NCBI RefSeq assembly: GCF_019175385.1
Contig: NC_083340.1
Location: 21,278,336-21,342,335 of the forward strand
Direction: 5' to 3'
Source of the DNA: Lycium barbarum
Lineage: Eukaryota; Streptophyta; Magnoliopsida; Solanales; Solanaceae
Length of the DNA: 64,000 nucleotides
Both the position numbers and the translations under genes were made by a program. Position 1 is the first letter of the stretch; each line of letters opens with the position of its first letter. The notes beneath the pieces are model-generated. The model did no database searches. It saw only the letters and a list, made by a program, of their open reading frames with translations, and had not been told where the DNA came from. This document shows, one piece after another, positions 12,061-22,771 of the stretch.

Positions 12061-14303
12061 TTACCCCATATCATATTCGGCCATGGAGATGTCTTCAAAG
12101 TCTTCCATTTGGTCCAGTCTACTTGCTATCAAATCTTCAATCTCTTCCTCTTCGCCTTCCTCCACTTCTAAGTTTTGGTTACGTCGCTCCGATCTAATCC
12201 AATCACGAATGCACACTAGTACTTGCAAGCTAAAGCCGGGCAATGAGTGTCTATGGTCTCCAATTTGTTGTCTTCCTTGGCTAAATGCACTCTCCGAATC
12301 CACGGTTGATACTTGAACCGTAAGGGTATCTCGAGCCATTCTTGAGAGTATCGGATGATTTGCCTTGTATTTCTTCCACCATGCTAAGACATCCAACTCA
12401 TCTAGTTCCTTGATATCCACATTTGACTGCATCAAATAAAAGTTATATTCATCAAAGTTTGCACTACAAGAAGGAGTTGGCTATAAATGTAAAACTTTTA
12501 AATGCGACAAACCCGACAATCCCTTTTTGCTACTTTGAGAAGTAGTAGGGCGTGGAGCAACGGGTGTAGCATGTTCTTCCAAATTAGAATAATGAGTAAA
12601 ATTTTTTTTAAACTCGTCATCATTAGCGAGTTCGGCTTCAGCTAAAGATGGTTGAACTCCCTCTTCAATTTCTAAAAATGTATAAATTTGACCAACCAAT
12701 GCTTTAGTATAAGACACATTTAAACAAGAAAAGAAAACCCAATATAAATAAAGTTGGGATGGGAAAAAAATACTTCTTAAATTTTGTTGTCATATAAAAA
12801 ATAGTCGCTTGATAACCGGGTTTATATTTATACTCTTGTAAAACTCTAGCTATTTCCGGTAAGTAGGCTAAAATTCCGGTTACCGTGGAATTGTTTAGAA
12901 AAAACAAGATTTGCATTATAAATTTTTTCTAAGAGTTCAACACATTCCTTAACATCTTCCCAATGCGTAAAATTTAACCAATCATCATTATTAATATTAT
13001 ATTTGTTGTGAACTTGTTGTATGGGAATCCTATACTCATATGCTTGTTGTAGCAAAATGTAAGTGTAGTTCCACCTAGTCTCAATTTCTACTTGAATTTT
13101 TCTATGTCTAAGGTTATTTTCCACACAATAATTCTTAAAATCTCTAAGTCTTCCCCTATTAGCATTACAAAAAAGAAACGCAATCGCATCTCTAACTTTT
13201 TGAATAGAACCGTCAAAACACACAAGACCATCTTTAACAATTAAGTTTAAAATGTGACAACTACATCTCACATGAAAAATATTTTTTAGCGGAGGGTTTA
13301 ATTCTCTTTTTAAAAGATCAATTGCCTTTGTATTATTAGAAGCATTATCTAAAGTAATACAAAGTGTTTTTCTATAAATGTTAATAAATCTCATAATAGT
13401 AGACATTGAATCCGCTAAATTTTTTCCATCGTCACGACCTTTTCCTTCATCATATAAAAAAGATATAATTCTTTTTTGCATAACCCAATTGTCATCAACC
13501 CAATGACATGTAATAGCAAAAAAATCTAACTTGTTAAGACTAAGACCTAAATCAGCGGTAAGAGAAACATTACAATTTAAATAATTAAATACATGACGCA
13601 AATAAAATCTACATTTTTTATACAAATCTATAACATCCGCTCTACAAGTACTTCTAGGAATACCTTCAAATAACGGATTATAATAACGTTGAATGTAAGC
13701 AACAAACCCCAAACCCGAAGGAAAGGAAAATGGTAAACAATCATAAGCTATCATTTTAGCTATTTCTACACGCTCTTTTTTCTTGTCATACTTAAAATTT
13801 TTACCAGTTCGTGGGTCTGTCGTCATTTGAATACCCCCCACATTTGAACCTGTTTGCTCTCCCCAAACATCCATATGTTTCTTTTTCATATGACCATTTA
13901 GTGTGCGCGTTCCACCATCTTTACTAGTTTCTTGCTTAAAAACAAATATTTGTCCACATAGGGTACATTTAGCTGTTTGGCTTTCCCTATCCTTAGTCAT
14001 AAATTTTCAAATTTTAGCTGTTGGCTTACAAGTTCTAGGCGGTTTGTCTTGTGTATATGATTGTGCAGGACATATATCTCCTATGGGATTTTCGGTGGCT
14101 TGTGTTTCATCATCATCATCATCATCATCAATTTCATTAAAAGTGTCAGTATAATGTTGTTGCATTGCCTCATGACCTAAAAGTGGATTATTTCCATCAA
14201 CATCAATACCGAAATTAGGTGTTTCTTCCACAAATGTTTCATTATTAAGCCCACCCCTAACAATACCACTACTACCGGCACCACGTCTAAATATTTTCGC
14301 CAT
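12061..14303 (-). pseudogene. hAT transposase (BED zinc finger, hATC dimerisation domain), broken
   Basis: Pieces of one ~700-residue transposase lie in order on the minus strand. 14303-14007 encodes an N-terminal acidic segment ending at an in-frame TGA. The same frame resumes at 14000-12846 with a BED finger (CTLCGQIF ... HMKKKH), an RNase H-like core (SLTADLGLS, CITLDNASNNT, FHVRCSCHILNLIVKDGL) and ETRWNYTYILLQQA. A frameshift near 12900 leads to LAYLPEIARVLQEYKYKPGY, then 12717-12481, and finally 12435-12061 with the hAT C-terminal dimerisation domain (DVLAWWKKYKANHPILSRMA, VSTVDSESAFSQGRQQIGDH). The protein would bind the AACCGG-rich ends and cut and paste the element. With one internal stop and at least one frameshift it is inactive as read; part of 12.4-12.9 kb could be intron. 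Confidence 0.88.
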
Positions 14304-15034
14304 TATTAAATAGAATTAATTTAAATCACACTCAAATAAATCACAAGAAAATAAATTGCAACAAATTAAATTGTGAAAAATAAAGATAGAGTTAGAACGA
14401 AGGTACTAAATTGCCGGACTAATTTTCAACAAAGTGAAGGCGGCTAGAATTGCAAATCCACCAAAGCTACTTCGGATTGTTGCAAAATCACCAACTCCAC
14501 TAACAATATTATAATTGCAAAATTAATAATTGAAACTATAATAAGACTTTATAATATTTATTTGAGAGAAATTTAAAGTGGCTAATTGTTGCAAAGTAAC
14601 TATAATTGAGAGATTGAGATTTGAGAGAAAAAGAAGAGTGAATTGGTGTGGATTAAAATGAAATTAGAGAGGGGTTTATATAGGGGTGGGGGATGGGTTA
14701 AAGTGTTAAAAAAATGTTTGGGGGGTTGGGGGGGGGGGGGGGGGACAAAAAATGGGTTTGGGACCGTTTGGCAACGGCCATTTTTGCAAATGGACCGTTG
14801 CCCAACGGTCCAAATTAGCAGCCCAACGGCTACAATTTTTTTTTTAATTCGATCGGTTTAACAAGTTCGGTTCTGATTTTACCTGTTTAATCGATTCCAG
14901 TTCCAAAAATATAGAAACCGGACCGGTAGTTAATATAGGGTTAACCGGAACAGGTTAACCGATTCAACCGGTTTTGATTTTACCGGTCCGGTTACCGGGT
15001 TGAACCGATTAACCCGAACCGGTTGACGGGTTTA
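14304..15034 (-). other. hAT 5' region: leader, G-run and right terminal repeat region
   Basis: Upstream part of the hAT element. The transposase leader lies next to the start codon at 14303. A G-rich run interrupted by two T occurs around 14720-14745. From about 14850 to 15034 AACCGGTT-type motifs alternate in both orientations up to the right inverted end. No separate gene. Confidence 0.6.
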
Positions 15035-15379
15035 GTCCTCGATAACACCCATTTCTCCACTTCTCTTCTCTTCTAACATAGTCCTAGCAAATTAAATATA
15101 CTATATTTGTTTTTACTTATTATTATTGACCAAAGAAATTTACTTTAGAGAAATCTTCAAATTTTCATGTACTTTCTACTTTTCAATGTCATATATTCAA
15201 ACATGGAAAGTTAATAGAGTTAATTAAGTATACTATAATTTATTCTCATTTGCCCAACAAAAAAGAGGGGAAGTATTTGTGATCTTATTATAATACTCAT
15301 CATCTAGAGCACTAATATACATAACAGTTACTTTTGGCAAGAAAGGCTTATTACTAATTATTCAGATAAATACAATTTG

Positions 15380-16223
15380 TTAGTGTCGTGTGAACTTGCT
15401 CTTCAAGAGCATTTGGCGGAGCTCGACGGCATCAATCTGATTAGCTTGATTTTCAGGCCTGTAATAACCTGTTACGGGGTCAGGTATCCATGGTGATTTG
15501 GGAGCTGATTCTTCTTTCAAGTTGTTCATCATCATGTTGCTCACCCCACCATCTTCTCTAATTCCTTTGCTTTCTGTCGCTGCCACTGCATATCCCTTCC
15601 TACTAAATGTAGCAAAAAAAAAAAAAGATCTTTTTGCCTCATCTCAATCAAAAATCAACTTTTCTTTTAACTTTTGGAAAGCAAAAGAATCGTACTGGAG
15701 AGCATCAGTGGTCAATCACCCGAGAAAATTCAAAATATAAAGAAGTAAGCACAGAAAAAAGTCAACGAAAATCAACATAAAATCTACTCCCTCCGTCCTC
15801 CGTCTCAATTTATGTGACACAGTTAGAATTTCGAGAGTCAATCAAGTTTTTTATTGATCGGAATTTCTTTATATGTCTTTTAAATATTTTAGGTTATTAA
15901 TTATTGTGATTTATATTACTTTTCATATAGGTTTCAAATATATAGATTTTATTTCAAAAAACTTAAAATTTTTATGTCTGAATTCACGGTTAAAGTTTAG
16001 AAGTTGACTCTCGAAATTTCAACCGTGCCACATAAATTGGAACGGAAGAGTATATACATAATTTTTCATTGTATATTTTCCGTCGAATGAAATATCAATT
16101 GACTCCCTTAAATAAGGTTAGCTGCGGCCCTGGGGAGTATAAGATTGAAAAGCATAGTTACCTGCATACAACAAGAGAGACTCTATCAGAAAAGAGCTTA
16201 ACGTTGGAAAAAGAGCGAGCCAT
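15380..16223 (-). CDS. LEA5: LEA5/SAG21-type late embryogenesis abundant protein (LEA_3 family)
   Basis: Two exons on the minus strand, 16223-16162 and 15599-15380, with GT-AG borders, give an intact 93-residue protein. Exon 1 starts MARSFSNVKLFSDRVSLVVC, the basic N-terminus typical of LEA5/SAG21 proteins and thought to act as an organellar (mitochondrial) import signal. Exon 2 carries the family signature SPWIPDPVTGYYRPENQANQ and ends ELRQMLLKSKFTRH. Length and exon structure fit the family, whose members are about 95-105 residues and induced by drought, oxidative stress and senescence. The 562-nt intron contains a complete Stowaway MITE (15787-16050). A TATAAATA box lies about 100 bp upstream of the ATG. 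The function is protective; the exact partner is unknown. No breaks. Confidence 0.9.
15787..16050. mobile_element. Stowaway (Tc1/mariner) MITE in the LEA5 intron
   Basis: 264 bp with ends CTCCCTCCGTC... and ...ACGGAAGAG and the TA target duplication (15785-15786, 16051-16052). The inner arms continue the inverted repeat: ATTTATGTGACAC near the left end and GTGCCACATAAAT near the right. It lies wholly inside the intron of the LEA gene and touches neither splice site. Confidence 0.9.
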
Positions 16224-16325
16224 TATTGTCCAAATGATACGCCAAAGAGTAGAGTGGTAATAAGAAAAGAGGATATAATATGAGTTGTTTCTGTTGAGAG
16301 TTTTGGATGGAAGAAGAGGTAGCCA

Positions 16326-16333
16326 TATTTATA
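16326..16333 (-). promoter_or_regulatory. TATA box of the LEA5 gene
   Basis: TATAAATA on the minus strand, about 103 bp upstream of the ATG at 16223, leaving a 5' leader of about 70 nt. Confidence 0.6.
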
Positions 16334-17171
16334 AGCAGCGGAAATAAGAGGCCAACAGTTTTTTATTTCAGCGCTGTTGGGTTTGTCAAAATTAGTTTTG
16401 AAATGTGAGAAAAGGTCTACTTGGTTCTGACATGTAGCGCCGTTTTCTACTTTTCTTCAAACACCAATTTTCCTGATAATTAACTTCCCAACTTGTAAAG
16501 CGAATTTATTTCTTGTAGAAAATTCATTTCACAAGTACATGATCAGCATCTTAATTAGTCCAACTCAAATTTCTTAGATTTGCAAAATTAATGGAGTATT
16601 AGTTTGAAATGTCAACCAGTCAAAACTTAACAAATCAAACTTGAAATGACCATATAGGAGTAAGTAATAGTACTAAAAGTTTATATTCGTTTGGATGGTT
16701 GATATCTTGGTGAATAAGGAAGAAGAAAGAAAAGACTATGTTGTTTGAATAAAGAAGTCATGTTTGCTTATGAATTGAAGTAGAAATATAACGGAGGTAG
16801 TATCTGATTTGTTTTTTAACCACCTATTGCTTAATTACACAACTGATTTTTGAACTGAAATTCTTAAAAAATTTTTCCAGAAATTCGTTTCTCTAACGAC
16901 TTTTGGTTGAACTTTCTTTTTGTTGAAAATTTTGAAAAGTTCAGTTAAAAAAAATAAAGAAGAAACTTTTGAAAAGATTTTCCAAACCTTTTCCCTATTT
17001 TTGAAGCAAATGCCACCATTTAGTCACCTTTTATTGGCCACGACTGCACATCTAATATTAGAAACAAAACTCCTGGACATTTTAGGCGCACCTACTAATT
17101 AGACTGAGAGGTAAAAAAGTTTTTGGTTGAAGGTTTGATATTTATAGGTCAGGTGAGAAAAGTTACTACTA
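16334..17171. other. LEA5 upstream region
   Basis: AT-rich promoter and intergenic sequence. The ORF at 16920-17102 is not conserved-looking and low in complexity. I see nothing else that can be named. Confidence 0.4.
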
Positions 17172-17423
17172 AGCCCGTTTGGATTGGCTTATAAGTTGTC
17201 TATAAGCTGTTTTCAGCTTTTTTGAGTGTTTGACTGGCCAACTTAAAGCCATTTTGTGCTTAAAATAAGCCCAAAAAATTAATTAAGCCCGTTTAGCTTA
17301 ACTTATCTAAAACAGCTTATAGGCTGAAAACAGCTTATAAGCAAAAAAAAAATAAGTTGGCCTACTCTAACTTATTTTTTTTTAGCTTATAAGCTGCTTT
17401 TTTTCAGCCCATCCAAACAGGCT
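17172..17423. mobile_element. MITE with AGCCCGTTTGGAT ends
   Basis: About 252 bp. The left end AGCCCGTTTGGATTGGCTTA is mirrored by the right end (minus strand AGCCTGTTTGGATGGGCTG). Inner arms also pair: AAAACAGCTTATAGG with CTATAAGCTGTTTTC. No clear target duplication, so the superfamily is left open. These elements are common in solanaceous intergenic DNA. Confidence 0.7.
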
Positions 17424-18414
17424 ATTCTTTTTCAATATTTAAAATGCACATCAGCGGAAAAGAATGTACATAAGAAACCAATTAAGTAGGCGTTTGGCCA
17501 TAAGAATTATTCACTTTATTCCGGATTTTGTTTTTTTGACTTTTCAGCGTTTGGCTATAAGACCATATACCGATATATCCATTTTTTATTTATTGAATCA
17601 AACAAAAAATTAGTGTTATATAATCCAAGAATTATTAATTCCAGTATTATGATTCCAACATTACAATTCTAGCATAATAATTTAATTGCAATATGTGTAC
17701 ATTTCCCCCCTTTCAAATGGTCATCCGTTATATTTTAATTGTGACTTTCCATTTAACTCCAAGAAATCAGACGAATATTAACTTTGATTGCTTTCTATCA
17801 TTTCAAGCTTGATGTGTTGAAAAGTTCTCAACTAACCTTTTTACTTGTTGACATTTCAACCTAATACTCTATTGATTTTGCAAATCTTGGGGAATTAAAG
17901 GAATTTGTGTTGTACAAAGATATACATGTTGAGGAACTTTCTTCGGGACGAATTTTCTGCAAGAAATAAATTCACTCAGCAAGTTTAATAGTCAATTAGG
18001 ACTAGGTCTGCGTGACTATCAAACATGTCAAGACCAAGTAGACCTTTCTTCACATTTCAACACTTTTGACAAATCTAACAGCGCCATTAAGATGAAACTA
18101 AAGCCCCCTGTTTCTCTTTTATTTCCTCTGTTTAAGAAATTTATCTGCAAATTATAAAACACTCCACGAAGTTATGGCACCGATTGTCTAGCTTATGAAT
18201 TAGTTATTGGCTCATAGGAGCCATAAGCAGACTACTCTTATTTTTTTTTTTATAACTGTGGTGTTCGGATTCAAAGACGAATCTAGGAATTGAACTTTAT
18301 GGATTTAGATTCGTAATTTTATCATTTTCATCAAATTTACTGGGCTCACAATATATTATTTACACATATTTAGTGAATTTTTTAACACATATGTATAGCC
18401 CAAGCCAAAACCTT
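17424..18414. other. Intergenic region with a MITE fragment
   Basis: Contains AGTAGGCGTTTGGCCATAAG at about 17484, one end of a MITE family that also appears near 51690 in reverse orientation. The rest is AT-rich with no gene that I can support. Confidence 0.45.
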
Positions 18415-18463
18415 CAGTGGTGGAGCCAGAAATTTCTTCAAAGGTGTTTGAATTTTGAAGAAG

Positions 18464-18466
<3 letters not shown>

Positions 18467-18538
<72 letters not shown>
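18467..18538. repeat. (TA)n tract, left border of the viral fragment
   Basis: About 70 bp of uninterrupted TA repeats inside the MITE, directly upstream of the first viral codon at 18539. Confidence 0.95.
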
Positions 18539-18540
<2 letters not shown>

Positions 18541-19262
18541 GGAATCTAGTGCATCTAGTTCTAGTCCGTTCCAAAGAACAACTCCTGAACAATACACCAG
18601 TACAAGAAATATACCTAGAAGAAGAGTTTTTAGAACAGCAGGAGAACTCGTAGAAAAGGTAAAACCATCCGAAAAAAAGAATGCTTATAGAAGAACCTAT
18701 TACTCTCCAAGAAGGAGGTAATAAAAGTAAAATATTAAACATAGCGGCTCATGATCCACAGAATTCAGTAATAGACCTTTGGAAAGGAATAATAGTAGCA
18801 GACTACATAAAAACTTATAATGACACAGATCCAGAAACAATGTATAAATATCTAGAGACATTTTTAGGAGAATCAACAAAGACTTTATGGGAAGCATACA
18901 AAGAAAATTTCCCAATGGAATTTCAACACTTAGGATCCATGGGAGCAAACCCATATAACTTTACTAACAAAATACATACTTTAATTACAGGAGAAGACCC
19001 AAATAGTGGATTACTAGTATTACAAAGAAATGCAGTAATAAAATTAGAACAATTAAGTATAAGTAGTTGGTTTCATATTAATTTTTTTTGAATGATTATT
19101 TTTACTGTTGTACTATTAGCGGAAATGCTTTTGATCAAGAGTTAGGTAAAAAAATATTTAATAAATTATCAGGAGCCTTAGGAAGAGAAATAGAAGACAG
19201 ATGGAATAACAGAGATGGAGTGGTACAAAACCCTAATCTAAAATGGTCAATAGGACATATAA
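18539..19262 (+). pseudogene. Endogenous pararetrovirus (Caulimoviridae) coat-protein region fragment
   Basis: An old, non-functional viral copy. Three overlapping open stretches read in order: 18539-18721 (Ser/Arg-rich), 18681-19091 and 19088-19262. The middle and last parts carry features of the caulimovirid coat-protein domain, such as NPYNFTNKIHTLITGEDPN and FDQELGKKIF...GALGREIEDRW. The frame changes near 18681-18721 and again in a T-run at 19082-19089, and the third stretch runs into the AT tract, so no coat protein can be made. The zinc-knuckle end of the coat protein and the movement and polymerase parts are absent. The type looks like solanaceous endogenous pararetroviruses (solendovirus or florendovirus-like), but genus assignment needs a comparison. 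No repeats or polymerase remain, so it cannot replicate. Confidence 0.8.
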
Positions 19263-19263
19263 T

Positions 19264-19265
<2 letters not shown>

Positions 19266-19337
<72 letters not shown>
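19266..19337. repeat. (AT)n tract, right border of the viral fragment
   Basis: About 72 bp of AT repeats directly downstream of the viral fragment, leading back into the MITE core (AAGGGTTTTCAATATG). Confidence 0.95.
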
Positions 19338-19340
<3 letters not shown>

Positions 19341-19655
19341 GGTTTTCAATATGTAATACATATCTATAATACGTAATAATTGATATGTCTACATGATATA
19401 ATTTTCGGCAAAGGGTGTTCGGTTGAACACCCTTGCTGGGCTGTGGCTCCGCCACTGCAAAACCTATGGGTTTAAATGAACCTATAGCTTGTAAGTTGGA
19501 TACGCACCTGTTCGGGCAAGCTTGTGTGCATTTTAACTAATTTTATGAGTTATTTCGCACTAACACATATATTGGATAGCTCTCTTCACCAAGACTTGGA
19601 CATATGAGGATAAATCATGTGTATTTTTACAAGCGGACTACTAATGTTAAATTTA

Positions 19656-20232
19656 GTAGGCATTTGGACATGAGATTTCATCTCATGAGATAAAATCAGC
19701 ATTTGGACATGCGATTTCATCTCATGAGATGAAATCCCAAATCATCCAAAAATGCATGATTTGGGATTTCAAATCATGATCTCAAAATTTTCAAATGTAA
19801 GACTTGATCCATAAGTTTATATTTTGTAAAAAAAAAGACCCATAAAATTTTTAAATGTAACAATGTTGGTTCATCTTCTTGGTCATCTGATCGGGAAATG
19901 CATGCTCGGCGTGAAGAGATTGTTCGTATCATGTGGGAGGATTATATTAAAAGTAGTTACATTACTATTCATGTTAAAGTTTATTTTTTAATGGACTGAA
20001 GTTTGATCAATTTATGTTGTATTTTTTAGAAAGGTCTTAGTAGCGTATTAATTTTATTATGTACTATGACTTGCTCATTTGGTAAGATTGTATAATAATT
20101 GAGAAAGTTTTGATGGTTTTCACTACTTGTGGGGTTTTTATGCCTATAAGAAAAAATGCAACTTAAGAAATCCAAATTGCATATCCAAATAGGATTTCAT
20201 CTCATGATTTCAAATCATGTCCAAACGGCTCC
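19656..20232. mobile_element. PIF/Harbinger-like element (non-autonomous)
   Basis: About 577 bp. The left end GTAGGCATTTGGACATGAG is mirrored by the right end (minus strand GGAGCCGTTTGGACATGAT), flanked by TTA at 19653-19655 and 20233-20235, the usual PIF/Harbinger target. Inside, short palindromic phrases (GATTTCATCTCATGAGAT) recur. No transposase. Confidence 0.7.
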
Positions 20233-20879
20233 TTAGTTCAAACAACTGCAAACAACTGCATACATAGTGATGACATATACTAAGTATCTTTTAACATAGA
20301 AGCGAGAAACAAGTTTTATTATTGTTATAACATGATAAAGGCAAATAAGTCTTGCTATCAGTTTCTATGGGAAATTTCAGCAACTAATTATTTAAAAGCC
20401 CAGAAGATTGTATTCTTGCAATATACCAAAAACATTTACATCTTTTATTGTTATTGTTGCATTTTTTTCATTTATTAAGAGCTGTTCTAACGAAATAAAT
20501 GCTTCCATTTAATATTTTCCACCAATTAGTTCTGGAATGTTTATTAGTTCCGAAAGCACAACTTGGAAATACTAAAATTCTCTTCTGTCAGGATTTTACA
20601 AGTATTCATTTGGAAATATCATGAAAAAGAAGAAATCGGGGGGCTAAAGAGAACCAATTGTATAACAGAAAAAGAACAGTGTATTATTACTGGAGTTTAA
20701 CTTCTATACACAAATTACATGAGAATTTTTGCACTAAGCAGGTTTGTAACCTGAAATTAAGATAAGATCAGTTACTAGGTTAAACAACGCCGACAACATA
20801 AAAATTCTTTATATTGACAGTGTACACAAAAGTTACTTCCTTATTAATGTGTGATAGCACGTGTATTTGGTAAACGATG
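20233..20879. other. Intergenic region
   Basis: AT-rich sequence with no ORF, RNA gene or element end that I can support. Confidence 0.4.
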
Positions 20880-21377
20880 ACACCAGGCGAGTTGGCATAT
20901 CTGGAGACCACAACGACTCGGGACATATTATAGCTGTCTCCCATTTCTGTCAAATCCCGTCACATCCACCCACTCCAGTCAGAGCGCCATAACGCACATG
21001 GGCATGGTGACTTCTGCATAATCTTGTCATCATGACTTGTAGGGTAGGATAGCCTAGTTCGGGTCTATATAAACAAAAGGCTGAGGAAGAAAGAGGAGCA
21101 GGCAAGACCTGGGACTTCCCCCACCACTTTGTAATACTGTCACTAGATTATTAATGGAGAGATTCATGGAAGTTAGTCCGGGGGCATTCTTGAGGTCATT
21201 TTTGTTATTCTTATTCCTTATTCGCCGCGTTTATACTTGCCATTACTCCGAAACGGACTCACAGATAAGAGTTCTCGGGATCGGATACGACCCACTTGTC
21301 TTCAAACCCTTAGAAAACAAATCTCTAACTGATTTTTTGGTCAAACCCGATTTCACCGGAAAACAGCATGATTAAGG
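20880..21377 (+). mobile_element. Possible gypsy-type solo LTR or LTR fragment
   Basis: This stretch is clearly less AT-rich than its surroundings and reads like an LTR. It holds a TATA box in GGTCTATATAAACAAAAGG (about 21063-21082), a leader after it, and ends CACCGGAAAACA at 21377. TGACACCAGGCGAGTTGG near 20878 resembles Tat-type LTR starts. No target duplication or internal sequence is seen, so the borders are uncertain. The 73-codon ORF inside (21154-21375) is probably not a gene. Confidence 0.4.
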
Positions 21378-21489
21378 CAAGTGAGACTTGCTATCGGTAC
21401 TTACTGAAATGAAAGCAAGGAGAAAGATTGTAATTCACTTTGCAATACATCAAGAAAAAGAAAACCAGTTCTGAGATCAACTTCATTAA

Positions 21490-21959
21490 TTAATCAGACC
21501 AGAAGATTTCCATTAAACCCCGCTTTGGGTCTTTTTCAGAAATACCCAAAGCTTCCCACACAACTTCAGAAGCATCGACTATATTATTCTTACACCCTCT
21601 ACTTGTGTCACATTCATCAACAACCATGGCTTGTGTACTCATCCCATTATTTGCATAGATATAGTAATATTTTCAAAACAACATCTCCCTTTGCTGTAAC
21701 ATCCAGTGGATAAAGCCACCACTGGAATCGAGTTATCGTAATATTTGCCACTACATTCTGATGGACCGCCACCTGAACCGCCTTTCTCAAAGTCATTGAT
21801 TGTTAGCATTGCCTTTATGCCATCATTTGGCTTGTACTTTTCAGCCTCCACCATTAATGTGTTACTACAAGCCAATGAAACAACAATCAAGAAAGCAACA
21901 AAATGAACTAGGCTGAAATAATTAATTCTCTTGTTCATTTTTGCACTTAGTAATTTCAA
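21490..21959 (-). pseudogene. Kiwellin-like (ripening-related) secreted protein, frameshifted
   Basis: Translation from 21959 (or the next Met at 21938) gives a hydrophobic signal peptide (YFSLVHFVAFLIVVSLACS) and then the kiwellin double-psi beta-barrel: LTINDFEKGGSGGGPSECSG, VVALSTGCYSKGRCC, ENITI. At about 21640-21655 one extra base shifts the frame to a stop. The next frame continues with the conserved remainder ([33 protein letters not shown]) to a TAA at 21490-21492. Kiwellins are apoplastic defence proteins; some bind fungal chorismate mutase effectors. The N-terminal Cys-rich segment of classical kiwellin is missing, leaving a short form. The invariant Trp of ALSTGW is Cys here. A TATA box lies upstream at 22029. 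It may be a recent pseudogene or hold a sequencing error. Confidence 0.8.
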
Positions 21960-22028
21960 CCAAAGTGTTTAATAGTTTTATTACAATTTGGTGCTTTTTG
22001 TGGTGGAGAGTTGATAGAATTGCTTAGG

Positions 22029-22036
22029 TATTTATA
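22029..22036 (-). promoter_or_regulatory. TATA box of the kiwellin-like gene
   Basis: TATAAATA on the minus strand, about 70 bp upstream of the first ATG (21959). Confidence 0.55.
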
Positions 22037-22766
22037 GAAAGATTTGCCGACCAACAATACTTGGAATGTAAATAGAGGTGGTCATGTAAATCCAGCCCAT
22101 GGAAAACAATGGGGGTAAGAATAATACTAGCAAGAAAAGAATATCACAAGAATAACAACTTTTACTAGGAAAATTTTGGCTCTATTAGATACATCGATCA
22201 TACAAGTAAAATATGTTGCAACTCTATTGTTTGTTTGTGTTGTCGATGTGACATCCTTGAAATTTTAGGTTGTTTTAAACATAGTAAATTTTTAAAAAGA
22301 TTTGAAAGTGCTTTCAGTTAACTCCTTTGTTATTCAAAGTTGGTTACATCCAATGTCTTCACGAGGCTATCTTACAAAAACAACTCTTGGAGCAACCCCC
22401 CTCTAATCCGAAATTTCGAAATTCAAGTTTTTGCATTTGAGCGTTGGATATATGTATCAGTCCATGGAAGAGCGAAAGGGTCACCCCACTAATTAATTCC
22501 CAAAAATCTATCAAATTTAAAAATTTGCAATCTTTTAGAAACAAACTAAAAAAATGTCTTATAAAGTGAAACCAATGGAGTAAATTAAAAGAATCGATGT
22601 AGACCGATTTTGTATTGAAGAGAGAATCGGTTATCGATCAAATCATTGACCCCATTAAGAAAAGTTTCGTAAGAATAGATTCACAAGACAGGTCTGCCGT
22701 CTGTGTAGAAAAATGATAACAAATCATCGGGATTTGAAATGGACGGGCAAAACTTACATTGTTATA
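22037..22766. other. Intergenic region left of the copia element
   Basis: AT-rich with no recognisable gene or element end, up to the ATAAT target duplication at 22767-22771. Confidence 0.4.
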
Positions 22767-22771
22767 ATAAT

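Larger units (their letters stand above)
1208..15034 (-). mobile_element. hAT transposon (autonomous type, decayed) carrying nested insertions
   Basis: The 8-bp direct repeat GTCCTCGA at 1200-1207 and 15035-15042 is a hAT-size target-site duplication. The ends are inverted: TAAACCGG on the left, and TAAACCCG on the right read on the minus strand. Both subterminal regions (1208-1345 and about 14850-15034) are packed with AACCGGTT and ACCGGACCGG motifs, as expected of transposase-binding subterminal repeats. A BED-finger hAT transposase pseudogene lies inside on the minus strand (12061-14303). Removing the nested copia element (9,830 bp with its duplication) leaves about 4.0 kb, a normal size for an autonomous plant hAT element. 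The copia element sits in the AT tract near the left end. Confidence 0.85.
18415..19457. mobile_element. hAT-type MITE (CAGTGGC family) enlarged by a viral insertion
   Basis: The ends CAGTGGTGGAGCCAGAAATT and ...GGCTCCGCCACTG are inverted. The flanks repeat CAAAACCT (18406-18413 and 19458-19465), an 8-bp hAT-type duplication with one extra T on the left. The family's usual core (ATAAAGAAGTAA..., a short TA stretch, ...ATTTTCGGCAAAGGGTGTTC) is present on both sides. The internal TA stretch has become two long AT tracts that enclose a pararetrovirus fragment. Confidence 0.8.

Noticed and set aside
18356..18742. Minus-strand ORFs with long Ile-Tyr runs (also at 19088-19455 and 62517-62748)
   Set aside because: They are translations of AT microsatellites, not genes.
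21154..21375. 73-codon ORF in the possible solo LTR
   Set aside because: It lies in the leader part of an LTR-like sequence and has no domain.
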